From contig NZ_KE384581.1 in assembly GCF_000426865.1 (NCBI RefSeq), forward strand, positions 216,478 to 280,477: 64,000 nt of DNA, read 5' to 3'. The translations under genes were made by a program, and so were the position numbers. Positions 17,591 through 25,146 of this stretch are shown here, in pieces. Under the pieces are notes generated by a model. It worked only from the letters and a program-made list of their open reading frames with translations, was not told the DNA's origin and made no database searches. Source of the DNA: Citrifermentans bremense R1 (GTDB lineage Bacteria; Desulfobacterota; Desulfuromonadia; Geobacterales; Geobacteraceae). Numbering within the stretch: position 1 is the first letter of the stretch; the number at the start of each line of letters is the position of its first letter.

Positions 17591-19219
17591 TCAGGCGCAG
17601 GGACGGGAGGAAGGTTCACCGGGGGGGGAGAGCGGGGGGAGGGGCAGGGGGGTGACCGAGGCGCGGTCGGGGAGGGGGAGGGTGACGGTGAAGGCGGTCC
17701 CCACCCCGATTTCGCTGGTGACGTCGATGCGCCCGCCGTGCTCCTGCACGATCCCGTAGGAGACGGAGAGCCCGAGGCCGGTCCCTTTGTTGGCCTTGGT
17801 GGAGAAGAAGGGGTCGAAGATCTTGGTGAGGTTTTGCTCGGAGATGCCGCAGCCGTTGTCCACGATCCTGATGAAGGCCGCCCCCTCGCCAGGTTCCACA
17901 TCGGTCGTTAGGTGCAGCACCCCTTCGCCGAGCATGGCGTGCCCGGCGTTGACGAACATGTTGACCAGTACCTGCTCGATCTGGTTCGCGTCGATCAAAA
18001 GCTTGGGGAGATCGCTTGCGTACTCGCGGATGATGGTCACGTCCTGGAACAGTATCTGGTGCTGGATCAGGGTGAGCGCCGCCTCCGCGATCTCGCTCAG
18101 GCTGTGCAGCTCCTTTTGGGGGGGCGCGCAGCGGGCGAACTCCAGGAGCCCCTTCACGATCCCCGCGCAGCGCTTGGTCTCCCTGATCACCGTCTCTATG
18201 TCGTTTCTGAGCGTTTCATCGAGCTTCTTGTTGCTCTGGATCAGCGAGGCGAAGACCAGGATCCCGGTCAGCGGGTTGTTGATCTCGTGGGCGATGCCCG
18301 CTACCAGCTCGCCTAACGAGGCGAGCTTTTCGCTGCGGATCAGTTGCGCCTGCATCTGGGTCACTTCGTAGGTCCTTTGCTGCACCATCTCTTCCAGGTC
18401 CCGCCCCCATCCCTCCAGGTCCTGGCGCGCCCTTTTCAGGTTCAGGGTCATGGCGTTGAAGGAGTCGGCAAGTTCCCCCAGTTCGTCGTTGGCGAAGCCT
18501 TGCACCAGGCCGTCCAGCTCCCCGCGCGAGAGCATCTGGGTGTGCTCCAAAAGCTCGCGCACCGGGCGGTTTACCAGCTTCTGGGTGAAGAGGGTGATGC
18601 AAAGGGCGGTGAGGGTGAGGACCAAAAGGGTGAGGGCGATGCTGCGGTTGCGGAAGGCGTCCAGGACCGAGTGCATCCGGTCCAGCGGGACCACCACGTC
18701 GAGAACCCCCAGCACCTTGAAGTTCTCCGGGTGGAAATGGCAGCTCGCCGAGTAGCAGCTCTCCTCGTTGTAGATGGCGCTGGTGATCCCCAAGAGTTCG
18801 CCGCCGCTTTCGCTGAAAAAGCGCCGGCTCCTGTGCTTGGAGGAGGCGGTCAGTAGAAGCTGCGAACCTCCATGGCAGACGGCGCAGACCTCGGCATCCT
18901 TTTTCAGCAGGAACCCGGTTTCGGCGTCTTTGGTGGAAAAGATGACGCGGCCGGTCTTGTTGATCAGCCTGATCCGCTCCACCCCCTGCTGGCTCCCCAT
19001 CTCCTCTATGGTTTTGTAGAACAGCGGGCGGTCGTCCCTGAGCATCTGGTTGTGGGTGGTGCGCAGTATGGTTTCGCTGATGCGGTCCGCCTCGGAGATG
19101 GCCTCCTGCAAAAGCAGGCCCTGAAGGCTTCGGAAATTGAGATAGGCGAAGAGCGCCATGGTGCTCAAGAGCACCAGGCTGGTGGCGATGGCAAGTTTGG
19201 AAATCAGGTTGAGACGCAC
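17591..19219 (-). CDS. Sensor histidine kinase with periplasmic c-type heme domain
   Basis: Membrane histidine kinase of 542 residues. A transmembrane helix at about 8-27 and another at about 192-212 flank a periplasmic domain with a CAVCH heme-c motif (about residue 111) and a CYSASCH (C-x4-CH) site (about 155). This layout resembles the heme-containing PAS-like sensors of Geobacter. HAMP (about 212-265), a coiled coil, HisKA (LVAGIAHEINNPL, His near 300) and HATPase follow, with VDNGCGI, FDPFFSTK and GTGLGLS. The tail is a low-complexity Pro/Ser segment. The GTG start has GGAG upstream. No response regulator is adjacent. A redox or gas-sensing role is inferred. Confidence 0.9.
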   Translation of the reverse strand: MRLNLISKLAIATSLVLLSTMALFAYLNFRSLQGLLLQEAISEADRISETILRTTHNQMLRDDRPLFYKTIEEMGSQQGVERIRLINKTGRVIFSTKDAETGFLLKKDAEVCAVCHGGSQLLLTASSKHRSRRFFSESGGELLGITSAIYNEESCYSASCHFHPENFKVLGVLDVVVPLDRMHSVLDAFRNRSIALTLLVLTLTALCITLFTQKLVNRPVRELLEHTQMLSRGELDGLVQGFANDELGELADSFNAMTLNLKRARQDLEGWGRDLEEMVQQRTYEVTQMQAQLIRSEKLASLGELVAGIAHEINNPLTGILVFASLIQSNKKLDETLRNDIETVIRETKRCAGIVKGLLEFARCAPPQKELHSLSEIAEAALTLIQHQILFQDVTIIREYASDLPKLLIDANQIEQVLVNMFVNAGHAMLGEGVLHLTTDVEPGEGAAFIRIVDNGCGISEQNLTKIFDPFFSTKANKGTGLGLSVSYGIVQEHGGRIDVTSEIGVGTAFTVTLPLPDRASVTPLPLPPLSPPGEPSSRPCA

Positions 19220-19309
19220 AGGGCTCTCCGTCCTTGGGAAGCTGCCTCAGTCGTGTTGGTCCTGTTTTAAAATCGCATGGGGACATGCTTTTTTGCTGCT
19301 TGACTTCTT

Positions 19310-19324
19310 TAGAACATTATTCTA
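19310..19324. promoter_or_regulatory. Dyad TAGAA-N5-TTCTA in an AT-rich divergent region
   Basis: The 327-base space between the divergent heme-sensor kinase and the IclR gene is AT-rich and holds this perfect 5-bp-armed dyad, about 90 bases upstream of the kinase start. It could be an operator; there is no independent support. Confidence 0.3.
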
Positions 19325-19475
19325 CATTTTCACTGCATACCGAAGCTATCCCCCGTCCGTGTCGCCGGGACTGCGGTTTACGCTGTTTTGGCGGGGGAGG
19401 GCGAGGGCGTCCGGGCGCGAGTTGGCTAGCGCGAGTTTAATCACATTAAAAGCGTTTATCAAGTTATTTATTTCC

Positions 19476-19504
19476 TTGACAGCTTTTATTAAATATCCTA
19501 GTTA
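19476..19504 (+). promoter_or_regulatory. Possible promoter of the IclR gene
   Basis: TTGACA (19476-19481) followed after 17 bases by a weak TAGTTA (19499-19504), about 40 bases upstream of the start codon. Confidence 0.45.
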
Positions 19505-19546
19505 ATACTGTTTGAAATTTTTTCCATAACAGAATAGGTGCAGCCA

Positions 19547-20329
19547 ATGGCGAAAAAAGAGAAATCCGAGTACATCATCCAGGCCGTTTCGCACGCTCTC
19601 GACCTGCTGGAGCAGTTTCACGACGAAGTGGACGAGCTGGGCGTGACGGAGCTGAGCAAAAGGCTCAAGCTTCATAAGAACAACGTTTTCAGGCTTCTCG
19701 CTACCCTGGAGTCGAGAAACTACATCGAGCAGAACAGGGTCACGGAGAACTACCGGCTGGGGCTCAAGACCCTGGAGCTCGGGCAGACCTTCATCAAGCA
19801 GATGGGGCTTTTAAGGCAGTCCCGCCCGGTGTTGGAGACGCTGGTGAAGGAGTGCAACGAGACCACCTACGTGGCGATCCTCAAGGAGTTCCACATCGTC
19901 TATCTCGACGTGGTGGAGACCGACCTGACCGTGAGGGTGGTGCCGAGGGTCGGCGCCCGGCTCCCCGCCTACTGCACGGCGGCAGGGAAGGTCCAGATCG
20001 CCTACATGACCGACGAGGAACTGGAGAACTACCTTCCCACCAAGGAGATGAAGCGCTACACCCCAAAGACGGTGACCGACCGCGAGGAGCTGAAGAAGCA
20101 CCTCAAGGTGATTGCGGACCAGGGTTACGCCATAGACGACGAGGAGATGGATGTCGGCGTGAAATGCGTCGGCGCCCCGATCCGCGACTACACCCGCAGG
20201 ATCATCGGCGCGGTGAGCATCTCCGGCCCCTCGATGCGCTTCACCGACGAGCGCCTGGAGAAGGAGCTGATCCCGCTGGTGATTCGCTCCGGCGAGGAGA
20301 TCTCCCACAAGCTCGGCTATCACAAATAA
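19547..20329 (+). CDS. IclR family transcriptional regulator
   Basis: DNA-binding regulator of 260 residues. An N-terminal winged helix-turn-helix (about 9-75; LGVTELSKRLKLHKNNVFRLLATLE) is followed by the IclR effector domain, with LPAYCTAAGKVQIAY and the C-terminal GAVSISGPSMRFT segment. The ATG at 19547 (ribosome site AGGTG) is preferred over an in-frame GTG nine bases earlier. The target is not obvious, since it sits between a divergent kinase and a convergent coaE. Confidence 0.93.
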   Translation: MAKKEKSEYIIQAVSHALDLLEQFHDEVDELGVTELSKRLKLHKNNVFRLLATLESRNYIEQNRVTENYRLGLKTLELGQTFIKQMGLLRQSRPVLETLVKECNETTYVAILKEFHIVYLDVVETDLTVRVVPRVGARLPAYCTAAGKVQIAYMTDEELENYLPTKEMKRYTPKTVTDREELKKHLKVIADQGYAIDDEEMDVGVKCVGAPIRDYTRRIIGAVSISGPSMRFTDERLEKELIPLVIRSGEEISHKLGYHK

Positions 20330-20330
20330 A

Positions 20331-20360
20331 GAAAAGGCCCCGTTCGCGGGGCCTTTTTCT
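20331..20360. terminator. Bidirectional terminator with UUCG loop
   Basis: AAAAGGCCCCG (20332-20342), loop TTCG and CGGGGCC (20347-20353), then five T residues. It separates the convergent IclR and coaE genes. Confidence 0.9.
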
Positions 20361-20369
20361 TATTCAGTT

Positions 20370-20993
20370 CTACGGCTCGGCGGCGGGGGCTCCCTCCCGG
20401 GCCGCGATCTCCTCGCGCCAGACCCTCAGCACCTCCGCCTCCAGATCCTCCCTGCTCCCCCGGTTGTCGATCACGACCCTTCCCAGCCGCTTCTTCTCCT
20501 CCATCGGCATCTGCGAAGCGATGCGCGAAAGCGCCGCCTCGCGCGAGAGCCCGTCCCGCGCCATCAGGCGGGCCAGCTGGGTCTCGTGGTCGAGGTAGAC
20601 CACCCAGACCTCGTGCACCCTGGAGGTGATCCCGGCTTCGATCAGGAGCGGCGCCACGTAGAAGGCGGTCTTCGCCCCCGCAGCCTTTAGCCTTGCGAGC
20701 TTCTCCTCGGCCCGCTCCTTGATGGCGGGGTGGGTGATCGACTCAAGCCTTCGCCTTTTTCCCGGGTCGGCGAAGACGATTTCCCCCAGGGCCGCCCGGT
20801 TCAGCGTCCCGTCCGCATTCAGGACCCCGTTGCCGAAGCTCTCCGCTATCTGCGCCAGCGCCCGCTCGCCCGGTTCCACCACCTCCCGGGCCAACTGGTC
20901 CGCGTCGATGACCGGCGCGCCGAGCCGTTCCAGGAGGTTCGCCACGCTCGTTTTTCCCGAGGCTATCCCCCCGGTGAGCCCTATGATGCGCAT
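20370..20993 (-). CDS. coaE: Dephospho-CoA kinase
   Basis: Last step of coenzyme A synthesis: phosphorylates the 3' hydroxyl of dephospho-CoA. It is a 207-residue P-loop kinase with the Walker A motif GLTGGIASGKTSVANLL at residues 5-21, IDADQLAREVVEPG, ITHPAIK and the lid region LMARDGLSREAALSRIASQMP. It lies downstream of the FapA gene on the same strand with a 43-base gap. Confidence 0.96.
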   Translation of the reverse strand: MRIIGLTGGIASGKTSVANLLERLGAPVIDADQLAREVVEPGERALAQIAESFGNGVLNADGTLNRAALGEIVFADPGKRRRLESITHPAIKERAEEKLARLKAAGAKTAFYVAPLLIEAGITSRVHEVWVVYLDHETQLARLMARDGLSREAALSRIASQMPMEEKKRLGRVVIDNRGSREDLEAEVLRVWREEIAAREGAPAAEP

Positions 20994-21036
20994 CGTTCAC
21001 TCCGGCGCAACGATTTGCAGTCAGGTGGGGTGGGTT

Positions 21037-22674
21037 TCATGAGTAGATGATTCCCTGTTCACCCAGGGCGAAGGTCGGGTTGGTCAGGTCCTCCTCGATC
21101 ATCAGCGCCGTCGAGCCGATCCTGATCTGCGTCCCCAGGAAGGCGTCGCGTTCCACCTCCACCCTTGCCTGCGCGTTGATCTCCATTCTTTTCTCCAGTC
21201 GCTTCTTCTCGCCGGTGAGTTCGGCGATCTCCCCCTGGTACTTGGCGTAGATCCGCTCTTTGAGGGCCAGGAGGCCGGGCTCCATTTTTCCAGGGTTCTC
21301 GCGCACGTAGGCGAGCGTCTTGGCCAGTTCCTCGATGAGGCGCCCCTTCTCGGCAAAAGCGTCCAGCACTATCTCGAGCTTCTTGTTCAGCGCCGGGTCG
21401 ACCCCCACCTCGATGACGGTGGGGACCCCGGCGTGGGAGCCGACCACCACGGCATGCACCAGCGAGACGGCGCGGCAGACCCCGCCGATGAGGTGCCCTT
21501 TGCGCGCCCCCTTTTCGCCGACCGTGATGCTGGAGCCGGAGGTGAGTTCGCTCTGCATGGAGAGTTCCTTGACCACGATCTCGCCCCCGGCGTTGATGAG
21601 GGCGTTCTCGGCGAACTGCACCCAGACCGTGCCTCCCGCCTCCAGCTGCGCCATCTCCTTGCGGTTCTCCACCTTCCCCTGCGCACCTTTGCCGTGGCCG
21701 ATCACCCCGCCGCTGACCACGATGTTCCCGCCCGCCGTGACTCTCGCCGCCTCGACGATCCCCCCGACGTTGATGTCGTGGGTGGCGCTCACCTCCATCC
21801 CCTCCAGCACGTCCCCCTCGATATCGAGGGATCCCTTGAAGTGGAGGTTGCCGGTGGAGAGGTCGACCCGTTTCACCTTGAAGACCGGGTCGACGATCAC
21901 CCCGCGGGGAACGATGACCGGGTGCCCCGAGATGGCGGCGACCAGGAGATCGCAGTCGGTGAGATCGCAGGCGATCCCGGTGAGGTTCTCGGCGAAGGAG
22001 AGCTCGACCCCGTCGGTGGTGGGGAGTTCGACCCCCAAAAGGTTCACCCCCGGGATCCCCTGAGTGGGGTGGGTGCGGCGCAAAAGCGGGTCCCCAAGGC
22101 TTACGCTGACGATGTCCCCGAGGTTGCGGTAGTCGGCCGTGTCGTCATCGGAGAGCTGCGGCGCCTGGGCGGTTATCTCCGGGATGAGCGAGATGAACTG
22201 GGTGTCCTCGCCAGGTACCGGCGGGGTGCCCGCGGCGATGACGAGCTTCGGCGCCTCGCCCGCTTCGACGGCGCACCTGATCTCGTCGTAGAGGATGCCG
22301 CAGACTACGCCCCGGGCGGCCAGTTCCTGCTCCACCTCCTCGACCGTGATGCGGCGCCCCCCGAAGGCGGGCTGGATGGTCATGACGGCCTGCATCATGT
22401 CGTCCGGGATCTGGATGGCGAGGGTGGCGTCACGCCGCTCCCCTATCTGCAGGGAGAACGCCATGGGGGAGACTTCCCACTTCTTCAGGAACTGCCCGAG
22501 CGCGTCCCGGGAGATGAAGAGGTCGCCGTAGCCTTCCTCGGCGATCGCCTCCTCCAGCTGTTCCTGGCTGATCCCCTGCTTGTTCACCACCGGGGTGAAC
22601 GAAGCGGTGAGCACCCTCTGGTCGGGGCTCAATTTGAACGCGATTCCTGTCCCTTCGAGACGATTGCTCTGCAT
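21037..22674 (-). CDS. FapA/DUF342 domain protein
   Basis: A 545-residue cytoplasmic protein of the DUF342 (flagellar assembly protein A, FapA) family. After an N-terminal domain, the central region is a right-handed beta-helix-like repeat (about 230-420) with LHFKGSLDIEGDVLEGMEV and ARVTAGGNIVVSGGVIG. It is followed by a charged coiled coil (about 430-520) and a C-terminal beta segment ending TFALGEQGIIYS. The ATG at 22674 with GGAGGAG just upstream is preferred over a start 16 codons earlier. No flagellar genes are adjacent. Members are linked to polar localisation and surface functions, but the biochemical role is unclear. Confidence 0.85.
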   Translation of the reverse strand: MQSNRLEGTGIAFKLSPDQRVLTASFTPVVNKQGISQEQLEEAIAEEGYGDLFISRDALGQFLKKWEVSPMAFSLQIGERRDATLAIQIPDDMMQAVMTIQPAFGGRRITVEEVEQELAARGVVCGILYDEIRCAVEAGEAPKLVIAAGTPPVPGEDTQFISLIPEITAQAPQLSDDDTADYRNLGDIVSVSLGDPLLRRTHPTQGIPGVNLLGVELPTTDGVELSFAENLTGIACDLTDCDLLVAAISGHPVIVPRGVIVDPVFKVKRVDLSTGNLHFKGSLDIEGDVLEGMEVSATHDINVGGIVEAARVTAGGNIVVSGGVIGHGKGAQGKVENRKEMAQLEAGGTVWVQFAENALINAGGEIVVKELSMQSELTSGSSITVGEKGARKGHLIGGVCRAVSLVHAVVVGSHAGVPTVIEVGVDPALNKKLEIVLDAFAEKGRLIEELAKTLAYVRENPGKMEPGLLALKERIYAKYQGEIAELTGEKKRLEKRMEINAQARVEVERDAFLGTQIRIGSTALMIEEDLTNPTFALGEQGIIYS

Positions 22675-22905
22675 AACTCCTCCGCCCAAGGCGCCCGCCG
22701 CTTTGTCGGCGCGCTGTCGCAATATATATCGGCATTTCGCGGGAAAGATTTAATAAATGCTGTAGCTAGGCGCTTTTGCGTCGGAAAGGGTGCAGTCGCG
22801 GCGGTCGCCAAGGCGTCCGGGGGATGTTAGGTCGGAACCGGATTAAAAACAACAATTAAATCGGGCAGGGGAAAAGTGGACGCGCGCGGGGTGCACAGCC
22901 CGATG

Positions 22906-22994
22906 TTGTATACGAGCTACACCGGCGATAATCCGAGCGATTTTTCACTTGATTAGAGCTGAGTGATGTGATAAAAACTGGATACTGTATACAA
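22906..22994. promoter_or_regulatory. Paired TTGTATAC sites upstream of sfrB
   Basis: The 402-base space between the divergent FapA gene and sfrB contains TTGTATACGA (22906-22915) and CTGTATACAA (22985-22994, TTGTATACAG on the other strand), 79 bases apart. A possible promoter between them is TTGATT, 17 bases, TAAAAA. The second site matches the decamer upstream of thiS. The remainder is AT-rich with no gene. Confidence 0.4.
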
Positions 22995-23076
22995 TCTGAC
23001 CAATACGATTTGCTTAATAAATGTAAACATTTAGCCGTTAAAAAGGTGAAATCTAACAGCTATTTCGGAGGCCTAA

Positions 23077-25089
23077 GTGGCAGAGGTTGTTTTTTCCAGC
23101 TGGGGCAGAAACATAGTTGATAACCGCAAGGGGGGCGAGGCCAAAGAGGTCAGCTTCAAGCTCCCGGTCAGCTACGACGGAGAGCGCCCGCTTTCGGCCT
23201 TTATCGGCTGGGACGGGATCATCCTGTACAACAAGGACGTCGACGTCCCCGCCATGGTCGCCGAGTACATGAAGCGAGTGCAGACCAAGTACGTCTGCGG
23301 CAAATGCACCCCCGGCAAGAAGGGGACGCGGGTGATGATGGACGCGCTTCTCGCCATCGTCGAGGGGCGCGGCAGCGAGCAGGACCTGGACACCATCCTC
23401 GACCTGGGGGAGGTGCTCAAGCACTGCAAATGCACCCTCTGCCCGAGCTCGTCCGTGCCGGTCATCGATGCCGTCACCCACTTCCGCGACGCCTTCGTCA
23501 ACTACGTCCGCGGCGCCAAGAGCCTCTCGAAGGAGTTCCGCTACATCGAGAAGTACACGGCTCCCTGCATGGACAAGTGCCCGGCCCACATCGACATCCC
23601 CGCCTACATCGAGGCGGTGAAGGATTACCGCTTCGGCGACTCGCTCTCCACCATCCGCGACTCCATGCCGCTTCCCTCTGTCTGCGGGCGCGTCTGTCCG
23701 CATCCCTGCGAGACGGCCTGCCGCAGGAAGAACGTCGACGAGTCGATCAACATCATGGTGCTGAAAAGAAGCGCCTCCGACTACGAGTGGCAGCACGGCC
23801 ACCTCCCCCCCATGGTCCCCAAGGAGAGGAGGTCGAAGAAAGTGGCCGTCGTGGGCGCGGGTCCGGCAGGCCTTGCCGCAGCCTACTACCTGGCGCTGGA
23901 AGGGTACCCGGTAACCATCTACGAAGCGCTTCCCCTGGGAGGCGGCATGGTAGCGGTCGGGATTCCCCCGTACCGTCAGCCGCGCCACCTCTTGCAGCGC
24001 GACATCGACATCATCTCCTCGCTCGGCGTCGAGATCGTCTACAACACCCGGATCGGCAAGGACATCACGCTGGACGAGCTGAGGCAGAAGTTCGACGCGG
24101 TCTTTCTCGCCCCGGGCGCGCACCGCTCGAAACCGATGGGGGTCGAGGGGGAGGACAAGGGTTACAAGGGTTTCCTCACCGGCGGCATCGACTTTTTGAG
24201 AAACGTCTACCTGGGCCTTCCCACCGGTATGGGGAAGAAGGTCTTCGTGGTCGGCGGCGGCAACACGGCCATCGACTGCGTCAGGGTGGCGCTCAGGGAA
24301 GGGGCCGAGGAATCGGTGCTGGTCTACCGCCGCTCCAGGAAAGAGATGCCGGCTGACGTCTGGGAGGTCGACGGGGCGGACGAGGAAGGTGTGCGCTTCG
24401 AGTTCCAGGTGCTCCCGACCCGCGTCGTCGCCAACGACAAGAACGAGGTCACCGGGGTCGAGCTGATCAGGATGGCCATGGGCGAGCCTGACGCCTCCGG
24501 GCGCCGCCGTCCCGAGCCGGTCCCGGGCTCCGAGTTCGTCATCGAGTGCGACACCATCATCCCGGCCATCGGCCAGGATGCGGACCTCTCCTTCATCCCG
24601 GCCGAGGCGGGGATCGACACCACCAAGTGGAGCACCATCGTCACCAAGCACATCCCGCTCTCCGGGCACGACGGCAAGGCGCTGAAGGACGGCATGGGGA
24701 ACGATCTCTCCAGGACGCTCATCACCAACTGCGACGGCGTCTTCGCCGGGGGCGACGCCGAGATCGGCCCGCTCACCGTCGTAGCCTGCGTGGGTAGCGG
24801 CCACCGCGCCGCCAACGTGATCGCCCGCTACCTAGAGGGGAAGGGGGTCTCTCTTACCGATCAGGAGCGGATGGAGGACATCCTCACCTACTTCGGCGTC
24901 TACGACAAAAACGAGAATGTCCAGTGGCTGGACAGCGCCTCCCGGGAGCACCAGGCGGAGGTGCACGGCAAGGAGAGGGCGAGCTACAAGAACTACTGCG
25001 AGGTGGAGCTTGGTTACGCCAACAGCCAGGCGGTGCGCGAGGCGGAACGCTGCCTGCGCTGCTACCGCGTCGCCATGGTCGCGGTCTAA
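23077..25089 (+). CDS. sfrB: NADPH:Fe(III) oxidoreductase beta subunit SfrB-like
   Basis: Flavin and Fe-S subunit of a soluble NADPH oxidoreductase, 670 residues. The N-terminal part (about 45-150) resembles the NuoF C-terminal domain, with CGKCTPGKKG and CKCTLCPSSSVP cysteines. The rest is like the glutamate synthase small subunit: a four-cysteine Fe-S region (CMDKCPAH, CGRVCPHPCETAC), FAD-binding VVGAGPAGLAAAYYLA (about 259) and NADPH-binding VVGGGNTAIDCVRVALREG. GGDAEIGP near 565 closes the second FAD motif. The GTG start follows GGAGG by five bases. It pairs with sfrA downstream. In Geobacter, SfrAB is linked to NADPH balance during acetate growth. Confidence 0.9.
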   Translation: MAEVVFSSWGRNIVDNRKGGEAKEVSFKLPVSYDGERPLSAFIGWDGIILYNKDVDVPAMVAEYMKRVQTKYVCGKCTPGKKGTRVMMDALLAIVEGRGSEQDLDTILDLGEVLKHCKCTLCPSSSVPVIDAVTHFRDAFVNYVRGAKSLSKEFRYIEKYTAPCMDKCPAHIDIPAYIEAVKDYRFGDSLSTIRDSMPLPSVCGRVCPHPCETACRRKNVDESINIMVLKRSASDYEWQHGHLPPMVPKERRSKKVAVVGAGPAGLAAAYYLALEGYPVTIYEALPLGGGMVAVGIPPYRQPRHLLQRDIDIISSLGVEIVYNTRIGKDITLDELRQKFDAVFLAPGAHRSKPMGVEGEDKGYKGFLTGGIDFLRNVYLGLPTGMGKKVFVVGGGNTAIDCVRVALREGAEESVLVYRRSRKEMPADVWEVDGADEEGVRFEFQVLPTRVVANDKNEVTGVELIRMAMGEPDASGRRRPEPVPGSEFVIECDTIIPAIGQDADLSFIPAEAGIDTTKWSTIVTKHIPLSGHDGKALKDGMGNDLSRTLITNCDGVFAGGDAEIGPLTVVACVGSGHRAANVIARYLEGKGVSLTDQERMEDILTYFGVYDKNENVQWLDSASREHQAEVHGKERASYKNYCEVELGYANSQAVREAERCLRCYRVAMVAV

Positions 25090-25146
25090 GGGGCGCGCCG
25101 GCAGGACCTGTTAAATTCAATTCACGGAAATATTGAGGTTTCTTAT

